A stretch of DNA of 12,771 nucleotides, taken from contig JBOGHU010000126.1 of the NCBI GenBank assembly GCA_050742255.1, positions 1-12,771 on the forward strand. Reading direction: 5' to 3'. The position numbers and the translations under genes are program-made. The notes beneath the pieces were generated by a model, which was given only the letters and a program-made list of their open reading frames with translations, was not told the DNA's origin and did not search any database. This document shows positions 7,120-12,771 of the stretch, piece by piece; the first letter of the stretch is position 1; every line of letters begins with the position of its first letter. The stretch is from JBOGHU01 sp050742255. GTDB taxonomy: Bacteria; Actinomycetota; Acidimicrobiia; Acidimicrobiales; CADCSY01.

Positions 7120-8754
7120 TCAGCCCTCCTCGGCCCGGGTGATCTCCTCCTCGGGCAGGATGCCCTCCTTGCGCCCACCGGCCCGGCGACGCTCCTCCTC
7201 GCCCTGCTCGGTGGGCTCGGGCTCCTCGGCGGGAGGCCCGGTGGTGGGCTGGAACTGCTCGGCGAAGGCGACGATCGCCTTCTCGAACATCTCCTCGTCG
7301 GAGATGGCCCCGCTGGAGACGATCCCGTCGAGGACGTCGGCGTGACGGGTGCGGAACCACTCCCGCAGCTCGGTCTCGAACCGGCCCACGTCCTCGACGG
7401 GGACGGCGTCGAGGTGTCCCCGGGTCCCAGCGTAGAGCACCACCGCCTGCTCCGCTGCGGGGACCGGCGAGTTCAGGGGCTGCTTGAGCAGCTCGGTCAA
7501 CCGGTAGCCCCGCTCGAGCTGGGCCTGGGAGACCTTGTCCAGCTCGGAGCCGAAGGCGGCGAAGGACTCCAGCTCGCGGAACTGGGCCAGGTCGGTCTTG
7601 AGCGTGCCGGTCGCGGTCTTGACCGCCTTGATCTGGGCCGCCGAGCCCACCCGGGAGACGGAGATGCCCACGTCGATGGCGGGTCGGATGCCCGACTTGA
7701 ACAGCTCGTCGCGCAGGTACACCTGGCCGTCGGTGATCGAGATCACGTTGGTGGGGATGTAGGCGGAGACGTCGCCGGCCTTGGTCTCGATGATGGGCAG
7801 GGCGGTGAGCGAGCCCGACCCCCGCTCCTCGTTGAGCTTGGCCGCCCGCTCCAGCAGCCGGCTGTGCAGGTAGAAGACGTCTCCGGGGTAGGCCTCCCGT
7901 CCCGGCGGCCGGCGCAGGAGCAGCGAGATCTGGCGGTAGGCCTCGGCCTGCTTGGAGAGGTCGTCGTAGACGACCAGGGCGTGCTCGCCGTAGTCCATCC
8001 AGTGCTGGCCCATGGCGCAGCCGGCGTAGGGGGCCAGGTACTTGAACGGGGCCGGGTCCCGCGCCGGTGCCGCCACGATGACCGTGAACTCCAGGGCGCC
8101 GTGCTCCTCCAGGGTGGCCACGGTCTGGGCCACGGTCGTGGCCTTCTGGCCGATGGCGACGTAGATGCACTTCACGCCCAGGCCCCGCTGGTTGATGATG
8201 GTGTCCACCGCCAGGCTGGTCTTGCCCGTCTTGCGGTCTCCGATGATCAGCTCCCGCTGCCCCCTCCCGATGGGGGTCATGGCGTCGATGGCCTTGATGC
8301 CCGTCTGGAGCGGCTCGTGCACCGGGCGGCGACCGGTGATCCCCGGCGCCTGCACCTCCAGGCGACGCTGCTCGGTGGCGGCGATGGGCCCCTTGCCGTC
8401 CAGGGGCTCGCCCAGGGCGTTGACCACCCGGCCCAACAGGGCGTCGCCCACGCCCACCTGGAGGATGTTGCCTGTGGCCTTGACGGCCTGGCCCTCCTGG
8501 ATGTGGCCGACCTCGCCCAGGACCACCGCGCCGATCGACCTCTCGTCGAGGTTGAGGGCCAGCCCGACGGTGCCGCCCTCGAACTCCAGCAGCTCGTTGA
8601 CGGCGGCGCCGGGCAGGCCGCTGACCCGGGCGATGCCGTCGCCCACCTCGGTGACCCGTCCCACCCGGGCCGACTCCATGGTGGGCGAGAAGCCCGCCAG
8701 GTTCCGGCGCAGGGCAGCGGTGATGGCACCGGCGTCGATGGTCAACTCAGGCAT
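7120..8754 (-). CDS. atpA: F1Fo ATP synthase subunit alpha, with charged C-terminal tail
   Basis: The 544-residue product is the regulatory, nucleotide-binding alpha subunit of F1. Its P-loop reads G-D-R-K-T-G-K-T (172-179), and the frame includes the typical G-S-L-T-A-L-P-I-I-E-T region and alpha-type C-terminal domain. The ATG at 8754 has GGGAGG just upstream and lies 15 bases after atpH. The family core ends around residue 502 (A-E-Q-F-Q). About 42 further residues are rich in Glu, Arg and Pro, with no predicted fold. Mycobacterial alpha subunits also carry a C-terminal extension, which suppresses ATP hydrolysis; whether this tail does the same is inference. The tail's coding sequence also holds the atpG ribosome site. 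Confidence 0.98.
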   Translation of the reverse strand: MPELTIDAGAITAALRRNLAGFSPTMESARVGRVTEVGDGIARVSGLPGAAVNELLEFEGGTVGLALNLDERSIGAVVLGEVGHIQEGQAVKATGNILQVGVGDALLGRVVNALGEPLDGKGPIAATEQRRLEVQAPGITGRRPVHEPLQTGIKAIDAMTPIGRGQRELIIGDRKTGKTSLAVDTIINQRGLGVKCIYVAIGQKATTVAQTVATLEEHGALEFTVIVAAPARDPAPFKYLAPYAGCAMGQHWMDYGEHALVVYDDLSKQAEAYRQISLLLRRPPGREAYPGDVFYLHSRLLERAAKLNEERGSGSLTALPIIETKAGDVSAYIPTNVISITDGQVYLRDELFKSGIRPAIDVGISVSRVGSAAQIKAVKTATGTLKTDLAQFRELESFAAFGSELDKVSQAQLERGYRLTELLKQPLNSPVPAAEQAVVLYAGTRGHLDAVPVEDVGRFETELREWFRTRHADVLDGIVSSGAISDEEMFEKAIVAFAEQFQPTTGPPAEEPEPTEQGEEERRRAGGRKEGILPEEEITRAEEG

Positions 8755-8769
8755 TCGGCCTCCCTCGCC

Positions 8770-9300
8770 TCACCCTATGGCCTCGCGGAGCTGCGCCAGG
8801 CGGCCCCGGACGCTGCCGTCGAACACGGTGTCGCCGACCTGGGCCACCACGCCGCCGAGAACCGAGGGGTCCACGACCACCTTCACCTCGACCGCCTTGC
8901 CCGTGGCCCGGCCCAGGGCCCGGGCCAGCCGGTCCCGCTGGTCCCCGTCGAGGGGGATGGCGGACCGCACCTCGGCCACGACCCTCTGGCGCTCGGCCGC
9001 GGCCCGCTCGACCAGCCGGTCGATGATGGCGGGCAGCTCCTTGGTCCGCCCCACCCCCACCACCAGGAGCACCAGGCTCACGGTGGTGGGCGAGGCCCGG
9101 TCGCCCAGCAGGTCCTCCACCACCCTGACGCGGCGGTCGGCGGGGATGGCCGGATCGGTCAGGGCCGACCGCAGCTCGTCGGAGCCCTCCAGGGTCCGGG
9201 CGAAGCGGAACAGCTCGTCCTCGACCACCTCCAGGGACCCCTCGGCCCGGGCCACCTCGAAGAGGGCGGTGGCGTAGCGCTGGACGCGGTCAGGGTCCAC
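8770..9300 (-). CDS. atpH: F1Fo ATP synthase subunit delta
   Basis: The 176-residue product is the delta subunit (OSCP equivalent), which joins the top of F1 to the peripheral stalk formed by b. The N-terminus R-Y-A-T-A-L-F-E-V-A (8-17) is the usual start of the delta helical domain, and the C-terminal half has the conserved V-V-V-D-P-S-V-L-G-G segment (about 140-149). The GTG start at 9300 lies inside the end of atpF (11-base overlap) and is preceded by GGGAGGGAG. It is a stand-alone gene, unlike the mycobacterial b-delta fusion. Confidence 0.95.
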   Translation of the reverse strand: MDPDRVQRYATALFEVARAEGSLEVVEDELFRFARTLEGSDELRSALTDPAIPADRRVRVVEDLLGDRASPTTVSLVLLVVGVGRTKELPAIIDRLVERAAAERQRVVAEVRSAIPLDGDQRDRLARALGRATGKAVEVKVVVDPSVLGGVVAQVGDTVFDGSVRGRLAQLREAIG

Positions 9301-10006
9301 GCCGCTCCCTCCCGTCGCCGCTGCCGGCGGCGGCGTCCACCCGGTCGATGTAGCGCTCGATGAGGCGGACGTTGGCCTCCCGGTCCAGGTTGGCCTCCAC
9401 CACCTTCTCGGCCAGCTCCACGGCCAGGCCGGCGACCTGGGACTGCAGCTCGGTGATCACCCGGTCCCGCTCGGCCGCGATCTGGCTGGCGTTGCGCTGG
9501 CGGGCCTCGTCGGCCTCGGCGTCGGCCCGGGCCAGGAGGTCGCGCTTGACCCGGTCGGCGGTCTGGCGGGCCTCGTCGATGATGCGGGCCCCCTCACCCT
9601 TGGCCTCGGCCAGCTGGCGCCGGTACTCCTCGAGGACGGAGTGGGCCTTGGCCCGGTCGCGCTCGGCCTCCTCCAGGCTGGCCCGGATGCGCTCGCTGCG
9701 CCGGTTCAGCGCCTGGCTCAGGCCCGGCCAGGCGTACCGGTACAGCAGCACCAGCAGCACGACGAAGGAGATGGTGCCCCAGATCAGCTCGTTGGCCTCG
9801 GGGACGATCGGGTTGGGGGCCTCCTGGCACTCGTCGATGGCGCCCCCGCCCTCGAGGATCTCGACGCACTCCTCCGCCCCGGGGGCGAGCTCGGTCTCGC
9901 CGGCACCCGGGCTCTCCGTGGCGGACGCGGCGACCATGCCCCCGAGCTGGAGGACCACCGCCAGCGCCGCCCCGGCGCCGAGCCTTCGCAGAGACGAGGA
10001 ACCCAT
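9290..10006 (-). CDS. atpF: F1Fo ATP synthase subunit b, with signal-like N-terminus and two-Cys extension
   Basis: The 238-residue product is the b subunit of the peripheral stalk: a membrane helix at about 73-92, then a long charged amphipathic coiled coil (about 95-225) that holds delta. It is longer than the roughly 156-180 residues of typical b subunits because of the N-terminus. Residues 5-28 look like a signal peptide: two Arg, a hydrophobic Ala/Leu/Val core, and A-S-A near 27-29. About 43 acidic residues follow before the membrane helix, containing Cys47 and Cys60. These would face outward and could form a disulfide. The ATG at 10006 directly follows the atpE stop (TAGATG) and has no Shine-Dalgarno sequence, so translation is probably coupled to atpE. 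No b' gene is present, so a b2 homodimer is expected. Confidence 0.95.
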   Translation of the reverse strand: MGSSSLRRLGAGAALAVVLQLGGMVAASATESPGAGETELAPGAEECVEILEGGGAIDECQEAPNPIVPEANELIWGTISFVVLLVLLYRYAWPGLSQALNRRSERIRASLEEAERDRAKAHSVLEEYRRQLAEAKGEGARIIDEARQTADRVKRDLLARADAEADEARQRNASQIAAERDRVITELQSQVAGLAVELAEKVVEANLDREANVRLIERYIDRVDAAAGSGDGRERRGP

Positions 10007-10270
10007 CTAACCGGTGACGATGAAGGAGAGGACGAACCCGAACAGCGCCAGCGCCTCGGTGAAGGCGATGCCCAGGAACATGGTCGTGCGGACCATGCCC
10101 GCGGCCTCCGGCTGGCGGGCCATGGCGGTGATGGCGTTGCCCACCACGATCCCGATGCCGATGCCCGGACCGATGGCCGCGCCGCCGTAGACGATGCCGC
10201 GGCCCACGGCCGTCAGGCCCTGGGCGAGCTCACCCGGCTCTTGCTGGGCCAGGACGTGGAGCAGGGACAC
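10007..10270 (-). CDS. atpE: F1Fo ATP synthase subunit c (proteolipid)
   Basis: The 87-residue product forms the proton-driven c-ring. Helix 1 has the Gly-rich packing motif G-P-G-I-G-I-G-I-V-V-G (34-44). The cytoplasmic loop is A-R-Q-P-E (51-55). Helix 2 carries the ion-binding carboxylate Glu72 in F-T-E-A-L-A-L-F-G-F (70-79). The residue after Glu72 is Ala, not the Ser/Thr found in sodium-dependent rings, so proton coupling is expected. The start is GTG at 10270, preceded at 4 bases by AGGAGG, the strongest ribosome site seen in the operon. This fits the need for many c copies per complex. The stop abuts the atpF ATG. Confidence 0.97.
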   Translation of the reverse strand: MSLLHVLAQQEPGELAQGLTAVGRGIVYGGAAIGPGIGIGIVVGNAITAMARQPEAAGMVRTTMFLGIAFTEALALFGFVLSFIVTG

Positions 10271-10274
10271 GTTT

Positions 10275-10280
10275 CCTCCT
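10275..10280 (-). promoter_or_regulatory. Strong Shine-Dalgarno of atpE
   Basis: AGGAGG reads on the minus strand at 10280-10275, overlaps the atpB TAG stop, and lies 4 bases before the atpE GTG at 10270. It is a perfect anti-16S match, while most other genes in the operon have partial matches or none. This is a simple way to raise c-subunit output relative to its neighbours. Confidence 0.75.
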
Positions 10281-11055
10281 AGTGCTCGGGGTGCATGGCA
10301 CCGCCGATGTAGACGGCGGTCAGGATGGTGAAGATGAAGGCCTGGAGCACCGCCACCAGCACCTCGAAGCCGGTGACGCCCACCAGCAGGGCGAACGACG
10401 CCGGCCAGATGAGGATGGCCAGGCCGGGCACCAGCACCGCGGCGGTGATGGTCTGGAAGCTGACCAGCAGCAGGTGCCCGGCGAGCATGTTGGCGAAGAG
10501 TCGGACGGCCAGGGAGAAGGGTCGCACGAGGAGGGTGGAGACGAACTCGATCGGGGTCACCAAGACGTAGAGGAGCTTGGGGACCCCCGGGGGGAACAGG
10601 ACCGACCGGAGGTACCCGCCCAGGCCCTGGCTCCTGATCCCGACGTAGTTGAACAGCACCCACACCAGCACGGCCATGTAGGCGGGCAGGGCGATGCGGC
10701 CGTTGATCGGCATCTGGGCCAGGGGGATGACCTCCCAGATGTTCCCCACGAAGATGAACGTGAACATCATCACCAGGAACAGCATCCAACCCATGCCGGC
10801 GGGGCCCATGGTCTGGAGGATGACCCCTTCGCGCACGAAGTCCACCACCGACTCGGCCAGGTTCTGCACGCCCGTGGGGACCAGCTCGGCCCGGCGGGAC
10901 GCCACGTAGAAGACGGCGAAGACCACCAGGACGGAGAGCCACATCAACAGCACGACCTTGTTCACCGCCAGGGGCCCGCTGCCGAAGATGTCGGGCCACT
11001 CGATCAGGTGGCTGACGGGCGGGAACTCGAGGGCGGCGACCGGCACCGGGGCCAT
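10279..11055 (-). CDS. atpB: F1Fo ATP synthase subunit a
   Basis: The 258-residue membrane protein is the stator a subunit, which provides the proton half-channels beside the c-ring. It has about five to six hydrophobic segments (near 31-52, 88-110, 121-141, 160-180, 195-217 and 220-250). The essential Arg is R185 in S-L-A-V-R-L-F-A-N-M (181-190); H194 occupies the position of the E. coli Glu219, a known natural swap, and Q238 matches the conserved helix-5 Gln in L-Q-A-F-I-F. The ATG at 11055 shares one base with the atpI stop (TGATG), and AAGGGG precedes it, indicating coupled translation. The frame is open upstream of the ATG, but that part is the atpI shadow. Confidence 0.97.
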   Translation of the reverse strand: MAPVPVAALEFPPVSHLIEWPDIFGSGPLAVNKVVLLMWLSVLVVFAVFYVASRRAELVPTGVQNLAESVVDFVREGVILQTMGPAGMGWMLFLVMMFTFIFVGNIWEVIPLAQMPINGRIALPAYMAVLVWVLFNYVGIRSQGLGGYLRSVLFPPGVPKLLYVLVTPIEFVSTLLVRPFSLAVRLFANMLAGHLLLVSFQTITAAVLVPGLAILIWPASFALLVGVTGFEVLVAVLQAFIFTILTAVYIGGAMHPEH

Positions 11056-11588
11056 CACCCCTTGGGCTTGAGGCCAGGGAAGGCGAACGACAGCGACACC
11101 GAGCGGCTCTCCCAGACCAGCAGCCCGAGGTGGCCGACCACCAGGGTGACGCCGAGGGGCACCATCTCCACCCACCCGGCGCCCCTGACCGCCCAGATCG
11201 CCCCGGCGAGGAGGCCCAGGCGGGCCAGGTAGCCCCCGAGAACGGCGGCCGCGAGGACGGCCACGGAGATGGGCGCGGCCCAGGCCATGAGAGCGGCGGC
11301 CAGGCGGAAGTTGGCCACCACCAGGGCCAGGGCGAAGACGCTCGAGAGGGCCCCCTCGACCCCCCACACCAGGGCGCAGGCGCCCGCCAGCGCCGGGGCC
11401 ACCAGCAGCGCCCGCCGGGTCAGGTCCCGGGCCACCTCGGCCTCGGGCGGCGGGCCCGACAGCGGTGTTGCCAGCGCCCTCGTGGTCGGCGCCCTCGTGG
11501 TCGGCGCCCTGGTCACGGCGCCCTGGTCATCGGTGCCCTGGTCATCGGTGCCCTGGTCATGGCGCCCCAGCCATGCCGCCCTAGCCAT
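11055..11588 (-). CDS. atpI: AtpI-like membrane protein with repeat-encoded N-terminus
   Basis: This product of up to 177 residues sits where actinobacteria carry atpI, between atpZ and atpB. Residues about 58-158 hold four hydrophobic segments (around 58-76, 80-100, 105-130 and 139-158), as in the small AtpI family, which assists c-ring assembly. Sequence identity to AtpI is weak by eye, so the name rests largely on position and topology. The first 45 residues are low complexity (D-Q-G-T-D repeated, then T-R-A-P-T repeated), encoded by the tandem array at 11476-11591. The start is uncertain. ATG 11588 overlaps the atpZ stop by 8 bases, GTG 11516 lies in the array, and GTG 11435 with GAGG upstream would give a 126-residue protein of typical AtpI size. 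Confidence 0.8.
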   Translation of the reverse strand: MARAAWLGRHDQGTDDQGTDDQGAVTRAPTTRAPTTRALATPLSGPPPEAEVARDLTRRALLVAPALAGACALVWGVEGALSSVFALALVVANFRLAAALMAWAAPISVAVLAAAVLGGYLARLGLLAGAIWAVRGAGWVEMVPLGVTLVVGHLGLLVWESRSVSLSFAFPGLKPKG

Positions 11589-11591
11589 GGC
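11476..11591. repeat. Eight imperfect tandem 14-15-bp units at the atpI start
   Basis: In plus orientation the units start GCCCT or GCCCC and span 11476-11490, 11491-11505, 11506-11519, 11520-11534, 11535-11549, 11550-11563, 11564-11577 and 11578-11591, i.e. 15, 15, 14, 15, 15, 14, 14 and 14 bases. Two pairs are identical. Read on the minus strand, most units end in AGGGC and the next unit supplies an ATG or GTG about 4-5 bases later. The array covers the end of atpZ and the N-terminal codons of atpI. Because units are 14 or 15 bases, gain or loss can either keep or shift the frame. Confidence 0.85.
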
Positions 11592-11928
11592 GACGCCCGG
11601 CCCTTGAGCGGACCAGCTGGGCTTCGTGGGCTCGCATCTCCGCCTCGTAGCCCACCCAGGTCCTCCACAGCATGTACCCGAAGCAGAACGTCGACAGCAC
11701 CACGGTGAGGAGCGGGAGGGTGCCGGCCCACTGGTCGAGGCGGTAGCCGAGGAACCCGAACAGCATGGGCGTCACCGCCAGCTCGAAGGCCAGGGCCATG
11801 CCCTCGCCGGCGCCGCCGCCCTGGGCACGGTGCTGGGGCACCGGGGGATCGCTCGGTTCCTGGCGCAGGTCCACCTGCTCGTCTTCCCCTCCACGTGGGC
11901 GGAGGTTGGGCCGCCGCTCGTGAAACAT
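11581..11928 (-). CDS. atpZ: AtpZ/AtpI-family small membrane protein (AtpZ)
   Basis: The 115-residue product has a charged, Pro-rich N-terminal tail (1-42) and two membrane helices (about 44-62 and 70-90). The helices are linked by G-Y-R-L-D (61-65), resembling the conserved Gly and Leu-Asp of AtpZ (F0F1-ATPase 'gene 1' family, proposed to act with AtpI in Fo assembly or Mg/Ca movement). A charged C-terminal tail follows. As first gene of the atp operon it is in the expected place. ATG 11928 is the only good start upstream of the helices; Met44 is an alternative that would remove the tail. No Shine-Dalgarno sequence is seen. The stop overlaps the atpI ATG (ATGGCTAG). Confidence 0.82.
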   Translation of the reverse strand: MFHERRPNLRPRGGEDEQVDLRQEPSDPPVPQHRAQGGGAGEGMALAFELAVTPMLFGFLGYRLDQWAGTLPLLTVVLSTFCFGYMLWRTWVGYEAEMRAHEAQLVRSRAGRRHG

Positions 11929-11933
11929 CGCAC

Positions 11934-11962
11934 GATCTAGGGAGGCGGCCTCGCCCCGGCAA
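11934..11962 (-). promoter_or_regulatory. Candidate promoter of the atp operon
   Basis: On the minus strand TTGCCG (11962-11957) and TAGATC (11939-11934) are separated by 17 bases, the ideal spacing for a housekeeping sigma factor. The -10 match is partial. The -10 box ends 5 bases before the atpZ ATG, which would give a leaderless or nearly leaderless transcript, consistent with the absence of a ribosome site. The 80-base gap after the wecA-like gene (11929-12008) otherwise shows nothing I can name, so read-through from upstream is also possible. Confidence 0.3.
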
Positions 11963-12008
11963 GTCCGCCCGGACCCGCGAACCGTTGGTGCACTCACGAC
12001 CAGGGACC

Positions 12009-12771
12009 CTAGCTCGGATGCCCCGAGCGCGTCTCGGACAGGTCCAGTTGGAGCTGCTCCGCCCGATCGACCCGCCGGCGGCGCACCTGGGGGTGCAGCA
12101 CGGTGTAGAGCACCACGCCCAGGGCGGCCACGCCGAAGGGCACCAGCCCGTTGCCCTGGTCGGTGTAGACGGGGTAGAGCACCAACCCCGACAGTATGGC
12201 CGTCCACGCCCACAGGATGAGCACCGAGCGCCGCTGCCCGTGGCCCAGGCGCATCAGGCGGTGGTGCAGGTGGTCCTTGTCGGCGACGGCGAACGAGCGA
12301 CGCCGCACGGTCCGGCGGAAGACGGCGAAGGCCGTGTCGAGGATCGGGACGCCGAGGACGAGGATCGGCAGCAGGAGCGTCGCCACCGTCGTCCCGGCGA
12401 CGTTCCAGCTCGCGTAGAGGCCGAGCGCGGCGAGGGCGAAGCCGAGCACCTGGCTGCCTGAGTCGCCCATGAAGATCGCCGCGGGCCGGCCGGGGCGGAC
12501 GTTGAACGGGAGGAAGCCCAGGCACGCGAAGGCGAGCGAGAGGGCGAGCACGAGCACGAGGTCGTTCTCGTGCACGGTGGCCGCGTCGATCGCGAAGTAG
12601 ACGCACGCGATCGTCGCGAGCGTCGCCGCGAGGCCGTCCATGTTGTCGAGCAGGTTGAACGCGTTTGTGATGCCGACGAGCCAGACGAGCGCGATCGCGA
12701 CGCCGAGCGCGTCGTTGCCGATCAGCTCGACGCGGAGTCCGGCCGCGATCGCGATTCCCGCAGCCGCGAAC
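12009..12771 (-). CDS. wecA: WecA/TagO-like polyprenyl-phosphate sugar-1-phosphate transferase, 5' end beyond window
   Basis: The visible 253 residues are the C-terminal part of a MraY/WecA-family membrane transferase, which moves a GlcNAc-1-phosphate-type group from a UDP-sugar to undecaprenyl or decaprenyl phosphate on the inner membrane face, starting cell-envelope polymer synthesis. Motifs are N-A-F-N-L-L-D-N-M-D-G-L at 36-47 of the visible part (usual form N-x-x-N-x-x-D-G-x-D-G; Asn replaces the first Gly), F-M-G-D-S-G-S at 100-106, and the WecA-type H-L-H-H-R-L at 167-172, which argues against MraY itself. Several hydrophobic helices separate them. A wecA homologue directly upstream of the atp genes is the usual actinobacterial arrangement. 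Codon choice changes along the gene: the first visible part favours GCG, CTC and ACG, the later part GCC, CTG and ACC. Confidence 0.9.
   Translation of the reverse strand, partial: FAAAGIAIAAGLRVELIGNDALGVAIALVWLVGITNAFNLLDNMDGLAATLATIACVYFAIDAATVHENDLVLVLALSLAFACLGFLPFNVRPGRPAAIFMGDSGSQVLGFALAALGLYASWNVAGTTVATLLLPILVLGVPILDTAFAVFRRTVRRRSFAVADKDHLHHRLMRLGHGQRRSVLILWAWTAILSGLVLYPVYTDQGNGLVPFGVAALGVVLYTVLHPQVRRRRVDRAEQLQLDLSETRSGHPS

Noticed and set aside
8770..10006. Possible b-delta fusion as in mycobacteria
   Set aside because: atpF has its own TGA at 9290-9292 and atpH its own GTG at 9300 with a good ribosome site; they overlap in different frames.
10007..10270. Possible sodium-dependent c-ring
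   Set aside because: The residue after the carboxylate Glu72 is Ala and no Ser/Thr partner is visible, so proton coupling is the better call.
11269..11708. Plus-strand frames with hydrophobic repeats (A-L-V-V-G and G-A-L-V-I type)
   Set aside because: They are the antisense reading of the tandem array and atpI/atpZ; no ribosome site or independent coding signal.
1..12771. CRISPR, insertion sequence, tRNA/rRNA, toxin-antitoxin or defence system
   Set aside because: No spaced identical repeats, transposase motifs, RNA gene signatures or defence-type domains were found; the segment is dense with housekeeping genes.

Overview
This window looks like a chromosomal housekeeping segment from a very GC-rich actinobacterium. 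The gene order (wecA-like transferase, small Atp accessory genes, then a complete F1Fo ATP synthase operon), the frequent GTG starts and the class II fructose-1,6-bisphosphatase (GlpX) all fit Actinomycetota. The ATP synthase b and delta subunits are separate genes, unlike the b-delta fusion of mycobacteria. An Acidimicrobiia-like lineage is a reasonable guess, but this is inference because no marker gene is present.

Layout, left to right. Positions 1-1344 (minus) hold the 5' part of an S9-family prolyl-oligopeptidase-like serine peptidase, cut by the window edge before its catalytic residues. A 72-bp divergent spacer separates it from glpX (1417-2427, plus), which appears to be expressed from a leaderless promoter. 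glpX converges on an SDR oxidoreductase (2454-3272, minus); a small inverted repeat joins the two stop codons. The SDR overlaps a two-domain gene (3269-4249, minus) that fuses a 2H phosphoesterase (2'-5' RNA ligase-like) domain to a GNAT acetyltransferase. A strong 15-bp-arm hairpin at 4262-4296 marks the end of the atp operon.

Positions 4318-11928 are one compact minus-strand operon, transcribed from right to left: atpZ, atpI, atpB (a), atpE (c), atpF (b), atpH (delta), atpA (alpha), atpG (gamma), atpD (beta), atpC (epsilon). Genes overlap or are separated by 0-46 bp. All eight structural subunits keep their key catalytic or proton-path residues, so this should encode a working proton-translocating ATP synthase. 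A partial wecA/tagO-like polyprenyl-phosphate sugar-1-phosphate transferase (12009-12771 and beyond) lies upstream, the usual actinobacterial neighbour.

I see no mobile element, CRISPR array, RNA gene or defence system, and no stretch over 300 bases lacks a gene. The core is ordinary. The points worth a second look are a tandem array of 14-15-bp units carrying repeated SD-like/start-codon pairs at the start of atpI, an AtpF with a signal-like segment and a two-cysteine extracytoplasmic extension, a charged C-terminal tail on AtpA, the 2H-GNAT fusion, an SDR with no conventional start codon, and a codon-usage shift inside the wecA-like gene.
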